Source of the DNA: Paraliobacillus quinghaiensis
GTDB lineage: Bacteria; Bacillota; Bacilli; Bacillales; Amphibacillaceae
DNA: 45,007 nucleotides
Assembly: GCF_003426025.1 (NCBI RefSeq)
Contig: NZ_QJSH01000020.1
Coordinates: 1 to 45,007 of the forward strand
Direction of reading: 5' to 3'
The notes under the pieces were generated by a model that saw only the letters and a program-made list of their open reading frames with translations, searched no databases and was not told the origin of the DNA. Positions 40,170 to 45,007 of this stretch are shown one piece after another (within the stretch, counting starts at the first letter, position 1; every line of letters starts with the position of its first letter). The translations under genes were made by a program, and so were the position numbers.

Positions 40170-42107
40170 CTAATTAACTTTAGCTTGATTGAATTTTTTA
40201 TTAAATGAAAGCTTAGACTTGTTAACGGCCAAGCCTAAAATCAAGATAGCCAGCAAACCAATGATATCTGATAGAAAATGCGGATAGATCATTGTCAAAG
40301 CACTGAGTCCTAACATGATTCTCTTAATGGCTGAAATCCTCACGCCAAACCATCCTATTAAAGCAGCCGCTAATACAATAACACCAATAGATGCAGTGAA
40401 AAAGGAAATAACAATCGCGAGCAACTCGCCCTCCATAAGTAACGTGGGCTCTAGGACAAACATAAACGGCACAATAAAACCAACCAATCCTAATCTTGCC
40501 GCTTCAAAACCAACTTTATTAGGATTGGCATCTGCAATTCCTGCTGCTGCAAAAGCTGCGACTGCCACAGGTGGTGTTATCGCAGAAAAAATAGAAAAAT
40601 AGACAATAAATAAATGAGCTGAAATTATCGGTACTCCTAACTCAATTAAAGCTGGTGCAGCAAGCATTGCCGTTAAAATGTACGCTGCTGCAACTGGCAT
40701 TCCCATTCCTAATATGATACATATTACCATCACTAGTATTAGTGTGAAAAGTAAGTGACCTTCTGTTAACTGCAATACAATGCTAGTCAGTTTTCCACCT
40801 AAACCAGTAGACATAATTCCCGCAATAACTAAGCCTGCAGCAGCACATGCAGTCGATACTGGAATAGCAGATCTTGCCCCATCAATTAATGCTTCGACTA
40901 TTGCTCTTACTCCCATTCGCGTACTTTTACGAAACCAACTAATGATGATGATTGTTAGCATCCCATAAAACGCTGTTCGAGATGGGCTATACCCTTCGAT
41001 TAAAAAGAAAACGAGTACAATGAGCGGTAAAAAATAGTGCCAGCCTTCTTTTAAAATCCGAGACAATTTTGGGATATCTTTTTTTGCTGCACGTGGCAAA
41101 TCTAAGCGTAAAGCTTCGAAATGAACCATTGCGAGTAAAGAAATATAATACAAAATCGCCGGGATAAATGCAGCAATAATAATCGATCGATAAGGTAGTT
41201 GCGTAACAGCAGCCATTAGAAAAGCTGAAGATCCCATAATTGGCGGTAAAATGCTTCCTCCTGTAGATGCAGCAGCCTCGATTGCTGCTGCAAAAGAAGA
41301 TTTATAGCCATTTTTTTTACTCACTGGAATAGTGAAAGCTCCTGTTGTGACAACATTCGCTGTCGGGCTTCCAGATATCGAACCAAAAAAAGCACTCGCC
41401 AGCACCGCTACCTTTGCCGCACCACCTTTTGATCTCCCCGCTATTGCAGACGACAATTGAAAGAAAAAGTCGCCAGCTCCAGCTTTATTTAAAAAAGAGC
41501 CAAATAACATAAACATAAAAACAAACGATGCTGCAACGGCAACAGGTGAACCCCAAAGTCCATTAAAACTATAAGCAAGATCATCGAGAATTTCTATTGC
41601 TGAAAATTCCCTGTGGCTTAATACACCAGATAATTGATGCCCCCAAATCAAGTAACTAATACCAACCGAGACGATTAAAACAACTGGAAATCCAATCGTT
41701 CTCCTTGCAGCTTCCAAACTTAACACTACAAAAACTAGTCCAAAAAATAGATCCACATTCGACAATGGGTCCATAATTGGAATTCTTGTCGCGATTCGTT
41801 CCGCATGAATCGTATAGTAAACCCCAGCAGAAATTGCCAATGACGCCGCCAAATAATCTGCAAGAATCAGATATTTTTTATCCGTAACTTTTCTTGAATA
41901 ACTGTATACAAAGAAAGTTAAAGCTACTATGAAAGATAAATGAATCGCCATCTGATTGAGTGGATCTAGTTTACCAAAGATTACGGACCAAACTTGAAAA
42001 ACAGCTAAACTTAATGCCATTAGAGAAAATAGTCGAAGATGTATACCTGATAGATTTCGCTTTGCACCAGTTGAAAACCACCCGGCCAATATATTTTTAC
42101 TAATCAC
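40170..42107 (-). CDS. TRAP transporter fused permease (4TM/12TM), TAXI type
   Basis: A 645-residue fused DctQM-type membrane protein with about 18 helices. GTG at 42107 follows AGAGGTGGAG; an ATG ten codons earlier (42137), 1 bp after the binding-protein stop codon, is the alternative. FFGSISGSPTANVVTTGAFT, IEAAASTGGSILPPIMGSSA and ILGMGMPVAAAYILTAMLAA are the two-half signature of the large DctM-type subunit. TAXI-type TRAP systems import organic acids using a Na+ or H+ gradient. Co-encoded with a TAXI binding protein and nadC. Confidence 0.92.
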   Translation of the reverse strand: MISKNILAGWFSTGAKRNLSGIHLRLFSLMALSLAVFQVWSVIFGKLDPLNQMAIHLSFIVALTFFVYSYSRKVTDKKYLILADYLAASLAISAGVYYTIHAERIATRIPIMDPLSNVDLFFGLVFVVLSLEAARRTIGFPVVLIVSVGISYLIWGHQLSGVLSHREFSAIEILDDLAYSFNGLWGSPVAVAASFVFMFMLFGSFLNKAGAGDFFFQLSSAIAGRSKGGAAKVAVLASAFFGSISGSPTANVVTTGAFTIPVSKKNGYKSSFAAAIEAAASTGGSILPPIMGSSAFLMAAVTQLPYRSIIIAAFIPAILYYISLLAMVHFEALRLDLPRAAKKDIPKLSRILKEGWHYFLPLIVLVFFLIEGYSPSRTAFYGMLTIIIISWFRKSTRMGVRAIVEALIDGARSAIPVSTACAAAGLVIAGIMSTGLGGKLTSIVLQLTEGHLLFTLILVMVICIILGMGMPVAAAYILTAMLAAPALIELGVPIISAHLFIVYFSIFSAITPPVAVAAFAAAGIADANPNKVGFEAARLGLVGFIVPFMFVLEPTLLMEGELLAIVISFFTASIGVIVLAAALIGWFGVRISAIKRIMLGLSALTMIYPHFLSDIIGLLAILILGLAVNKSKLSFNKKFNQAKVN

Positions 42108-42138
42108 TCTTCTCCACCTCTCTTCTCTTGTTAGCATG

Positions 42139-43152
42139 TTATTCTAGTAAACCTTTATCCTTGTAAAATGCTTCAGCACCGGAATGTAGTGGTACACTTC
42201 CAACGTCCGCCATGTTTTCTGCTGTTAAATTTTTAAATTCTTCGTGTACAGTACTTAAATAATCAAAATTGTTATAAATAGATTCAGTGATTTTATAAAC
42301 TTCCTCATCTGATACGTCTTTATTAACGATTAAAATAACTGGCGTGTTAACTGTAGTAACTTCTTCGTACTGAAAATCATAGCTACCAGATTCAATTGTC
42401 CCTGTCAGCATTCCGAGATCTTCTGCCACTGAAACTGCGATGTCCTCCTCTAACGATAACAATTTCAAATCAATGGAAGTGGAGGCTTCAAGTATATCGC
42501 TAGATGGAACCGATAAAGCATCCCCTGCTGCATCAATTCGTTTATCAGCCATCAGCTCGAATGTTTTTGTACCACCTAAATGGTCGACTGTTCCACCCCA
42601 GGAAATAATATCTTCATAACTAACACCATATTGCTTCAGGATATTGCGTGTAATAATCTCACCAGCTGACCCTTTTTGATCTACAGACAAACGAATAGGG
42701 TATTCATTCTCAATAATTTCTTTGACTGAGTTATATTCTGTCTCCGCTCTTACAATAAATTGATAATAATTTGCTGGAATGACCACACTTATTGCTCTTA
42801 AATCTTGATAAGCTTGATCATACGGCTCAGCTCCACTGTATGCAGCAAAAGCTGTCATCGCATACGAAAGTCCATATGGAATGGTATTTGTTGCTACACT
42901 TACTGGGTTTTCAACAATCCCGCCTGGTTCCACTGTGATAATAGATCCGTCATTATCTCTTCTAATTGACTCTGCAATTCCCTCTGTAAAGATCGACCAT
43001 GCTCCACCAGTTCTTCCACCTACGAGAACTGTCTCAAGTGTTTCACTAGAATTAGAATTTGTTGATTCATTTTGGTCTGTTACCTCTTCACTTCCACACG
43101 CTGCGAGTACCAATACAATTAATAAAATGATAGATTTAACTACTGTTTTCAT
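42139..43152 (-). CDS. TAXI-family TRAP transporter solute-binding lipoprotein
   Basis: A 337-residue binding protein; ATG at 43152 is used because AGGGGG abuts the other candidate ATG (43158). The signal ends in LVLAACGSEE, so Cys near residue 19 carries lipid. The TAXI domain follows: VLVGGRTGGAWSIFTEGIAE, ITVEPGGIVENPVSVATN, YGLSYAMTAFAAY and LSVDQKGSAGEIITRNILKQ, a pattern of this binding-protein class. It delivers a small anion to the fused permease encoded next. The gene is 26 bp after nadC. Confidence 0.92.
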   Translation of the reverse strand: MKTVVKSIILLIVLVLAACGSEEVTDQNESTNSNSSETLETVLVGGRTGGAWSIFTEGIAESIRRDNDGSIITVEPGGIVENPVSVATNTIPYGLSYAMTAFAAYSGAEPYDQAYQDLRAISVVIPANYYQFIVRAETEYNSVKEIIENEYPIRLSVDQKGSAGEIITRNILKQYGVSYEDIISWGGTVDHLGGTKTFELMADKRIDAAGDALSVPSSDILEASTSIDLKLLSLEEDIAVSVAEDLGMLTGTIESGSYDFQYEEVTTVNTPVILIVNKDVSDEEVYKITESIYNNFDYLSTVHEEFKNLTAENMADVGSVPLHSGAEAFYKDKGLLE

Positions 43153-43178
43153 ATACATCCCCCTGTAAATTTTTATAT

Positions 43179-44009
43179 TTATTTTACTTGTAAACTAATA
43201 TCTAAAGCCTTAACTGAATGAGTCAAAAATCCAAGTGATATAACATCGACGCCTGAATTTTGATATTTCGCTAGATTTTCTAACGTTATTCCACCTGAGG
43301 CTTCTGTCACAATCGTATTAGGCACTTTTTCTGCTAATACTTTTACCTCTCCTGGCGAACAATTATCTAGCATAATCACATCCGCACCCGCTTCTACAGC
43401 TTCCGCTACCTGTTCTTTTGTTTCTGTTTCCACTTCTATTTTCACCATGTGTCCGGTATGTTTTCTTGTCCTCTCTACTGCTTTTGTAATCGACCCTGCA
43501 AAAGCTATGTGGTTATCTTTGATCATGACACCATCATACAGACCTTGGCGATGATTTTTTCCACCGCCACAGGTAACAGCATATTTATCGAACATTCGAA
43601 GTCCTGGCGCTGTTTTTCGCGTATCACAAATTTGAATAGATGGATCATTTAAAACTTCTACACAAGTATTAGTCATCGTTGCGATACCACTCATACGTTG
43701 GAGTAAATTTAAAATTACTCTTTCTCCTTTAAGAAGTGGAATAACTGGACCACTTACCTCAGCAATTTTATCGCCTACTTTCACACGATCTCCATCCGAA
43801 AAAAATAGCTTAACGACTATGTTTTTATCTAGTAATGCGTAAACTTCTTCTATAATATCTAAACCCGCAATGATTCCTTTTTCCTTTGCTACAAAAACAC
43901 CGCTTCCGTTCTGCTCGGCAGGAAAAATCGCCTCACTCGTTATATCACCATCACCGATATCTTCTATTAGATAAGATTGTAGTGAATCTCTTAATTTGAC
44001 TTTATTCAT
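43179..44009 (-). CDS. nadC: Nicotinate-nucleotide pyrophosphorylase (quinolinate phosphoribosyltransferase)
   Basis: A 276-residue enzyme that makes nicotinate mononucleotide from quinolinate and PRPP for NAD synthesis. Motifs: EDIGDGDITSEAIFP at the N-terminus, LNLLQRMSGIATMTN, CDTRKTAPGLRMFDKYAV, CGGGKNHRQGLYDGVMIKDN, KIEVETETKEQV, ADVIMLDN and VTEASGGITLENL. All basic residues for substrate binding are visible. AAGGAG precedes the ATG. No nadA or nadB is next to it here; instead a TRAP transporter follows within 26 bp. The IS left end starts only 27 bp upstream. Confidence 0.95.
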   Translation of the reverse strand: MNKVKLRDSLQSYLIEDIGDGDITSEAIFPAEQNGSGVFVAKEKGIIAGLDIIEEVYALLDKNIVVKLFFSDGDRVKVGDKIAEVSGPVIPLLKGERVILNLLQRMSGIATMTNTCVEVLNDPSIQICDTRKTAPGLRMFDKYAVTCGGGKNHRQGLYDGVMIKDNHIAFAGSITKAVERTRKHTGHMVKIEVETETKEQVAEAVEAGADVIMLDNCSPGEVKVLAEKVPNTIVTEASGGITLENLAKYQNSGVDVISLGFLTHSVKALDISLQVK

Positions 44010-44035
44010 TTTTCGGCTCCTTTTTTATGAATTAG

Positions 44036-45007
44036 CCGAGAACACTCGTGACTTCAGTCATGAGATGAATCGGCTTCGGACAAGGGATGGGCATTTACCA
44101 TCTCAATTGTCCGACTGTTTGAGTGCTACATGTAAGTAATTAGATACGAGTCTTCGTACAAATCATTTCCTTGAAATGAAGGAACAAATGTTTGTTTCAC
44201 TCTCTCGAAAATGGTATAATTGACCTAATGAGGAGGTGAAACTATGATTGTAAACAAAGCCTATAAATTTCGCATCTATCCCAATAAAAAACAGACTGAA
44301 CTTATCAATAAAACCATTGGTTGTTCCAGGTTCGTTTTTAACTTCTTTTTCGGAAAACAAAAAGAAAAAGATGCTTATTGGTATATTGCCCGAGAAATGG
44401 TTCAAAATGGTCACCTAGCAGCGAACAACTGGAAAGGGAAGTGTTTAAATAAATACAACACGGTCAAATCTCTCCCCGAATTAAAGAAGCACTATGGATT
44501 TCTAAAAGAGGTCGATAGTATTGCCTTACAAAAATCAGTTGAAAATTTAGCTGATTCCTATCACCGCTACTACAAGAAACAAAATAAGTACCCGCGTTTC
44601 AAATCTAAAAAGAATCCTGTTCAGTCTTATACAACAAAACAAACAAATGGAAATATTGCAGTATTAGATAAACACATTAAACTCCCAAAACTGGGACTTG
44701 TTCGTTACGCTAAAAGTCGAGAAGTAGAAGGTAGAATTTTGAATGCAACCGTTAGACGAAACCCTTCTGGAAAATACTTTGTCTCTATATCAACTGAAAC
44801 AGAAGTTAAAGAACTTCCTAAAACAGGCTCAGCTATTGGAATAGATGTAGGCCTAAAAAATGTTGCTACTCTTTCTGATGGGACAATCTATTCTAATCCA
44901 AAGTTTTTTCGAACCTTGGAAGAAAAGTTAGCCAAAGCACAGCGGATGATGAGTAGACGCACAACAGGTGGTGCAAATTGGCATAAAGCTAGAATTAAAG
45001 TTGCTCG
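44036..45007 (+). mobile_element. IS200/IS605-family element, left end plus tnpB (partial)
   Basis: This is the second copy of the element, in the opposite orientation to the copy at 1-427. It begins CCGAGAACACTCGTGACTTC with the subterminal hairpin CTCGTGACTTCAGTCATGAG. Similarity continues through the left-end region (CAATTGTCCGACTGTTTGAG, CTACATGTAAGTAATTAGAT) into tnpB. It inserted just 5' of nadC, next to GAATTA, comparable with AAATTA at copy 1. The right end, and any guide-RNA region, lie outside the window. Confidence 0.85.
44244..45007 (+). CDS. tnpB: TnpB (IS200/IS605 OrfB), N-terminal 254 codons
   Basis: ATG at 44244 after AGGAGGTGAA; the frame is open to the window end. The N-terminal helix-turn-helix/oligonucleotide-binding part begins MIVNKAYKFRIYPNKKQTEL and contains NLADSYHRYYKKQNKYPRFK, a TnpB signature. 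The first RuvC motif is AIGIDVGLKNVATLSDG, with catalytic Asp at residue 201. The Glu and second Asp motifs and zinc finger should follow outside the window. TnpB is an RNA-guided DNA endonuclease that helps IS605-type elements persist. No tnpA is next to it, so this appears to be an IS1341-like tnpB-only element. Confidence 0.93.
   Translation, partial: MIVNKAYKFRIYPNKKQTELINKTIGCSRFVFNFFFGKQKEKDAYWYIAREMVQNGHLAANNWKGKCLNKYNTVKSLPELKKHYGFLKEVDSIALQKSVENLADSYHRYYKKQNKYPRFKSKKNPVQSYTTKQTNGNIAVLDKHIKLPKLGLVRYAKSREVEGRILNATVRRNPSGKYFVSISTETEVKELPKTGSAIGIDVGLKNVATLSDGTIYSNPKFFRTLEEKLAKAQRMMSRRTTGGANWHKARIKVA

Overview
The window looks like a chromosomal segment of a low-GC, spore-forming, motile member of the Bacillaceae (Oceanobacillus/Virgibacillus-like; the genus is inferred). 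The signs are strong AGGAGG-type ribosome binding sites, A/T-rich intergenic DNA, spore-type proteins near the left end (a YjcZ-type micropeptide, a Pro-rich surface protein, ferritin-like and CBO0543-type proteins), a Fur-type iron operon, and dispersed repeats of kinds I associate with this group. Both window ends lie inside left-end copies of the same IS200/IS605-family tnpB element, in inverted orientation, so the 43.6 kb between them is bracketed by inverted repeats.

Layout. 1-427: IS left end and start of tnpB. 0.5-3.3 kb: spore-type genes and a protein with two ferritin-like domains. 3.4-4.7 kb: PadR-HAAS pair. 4.8-6.1 kb: HemAT-like globin-coupled chemoreceptor. 6.5-8.6 kb: DUF488, a zinc-ribbon miniprotein, GNAT and HAD. 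8.8-10.75 kb: a c-di-GMP-I riboswitch with terminator, a structured repeat element, a lipoprotein and a secreted protein with a long charged helix. 11-13 kb: chromate transporter with PadR, and DUF2200. 13.1-14.3 kb: ArsP-like permease. 14.6-18.2 kb: TetR-ABC-FtsX efflux-type operon. 18.3-19.0 kb: two small genes. 19.1-22.6 kb: Fur-box siderophore importer whose own ATPase gene is broken. 22.7-24.3 kb: two membrane proteins and a Dabb gene with a nonsense codon. 24.3-35.2 kb: a signalling island with a PAS-GGDEF-EAL protein, a LuxR regulator, two chemoreceptors (one behind a second c-di-GMP-I riboswitch), a renalase-like oxidoreductase, pRiA4b ORF-3-like relics and a PAS-GGDEF diguanylate cyclase. 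35.2-39.9 kb: an oxidoreductase/isomerase sugar operon with an AraC regulator, flanked by two homologous 21-bp-period arrays. 39.9-40.2 kb: the 3' relic of a 6-phospho-beta-glucosidase gene. 40.2-44.0 kb: nadC with a TAXI-type TRAP transporter. 44.0 kb to the end: the second tnpB copy.

How the genes work together. Cyclic di-GMP is the main theme: two predicted turnover enzymes and two c-di-GMP riboswitches, one before a chemoreceptor and one before a lipoprotein/surface-protein pair. The most suggestive metabolic unit is the nadC-TRAP operon, which suggests import of a pyridine carboxylate such as quinolinate for NAD synthesis. The region carries much debris: truncated or frameshifted genes, duplicated gene ends and dispersed palindromic repeats.
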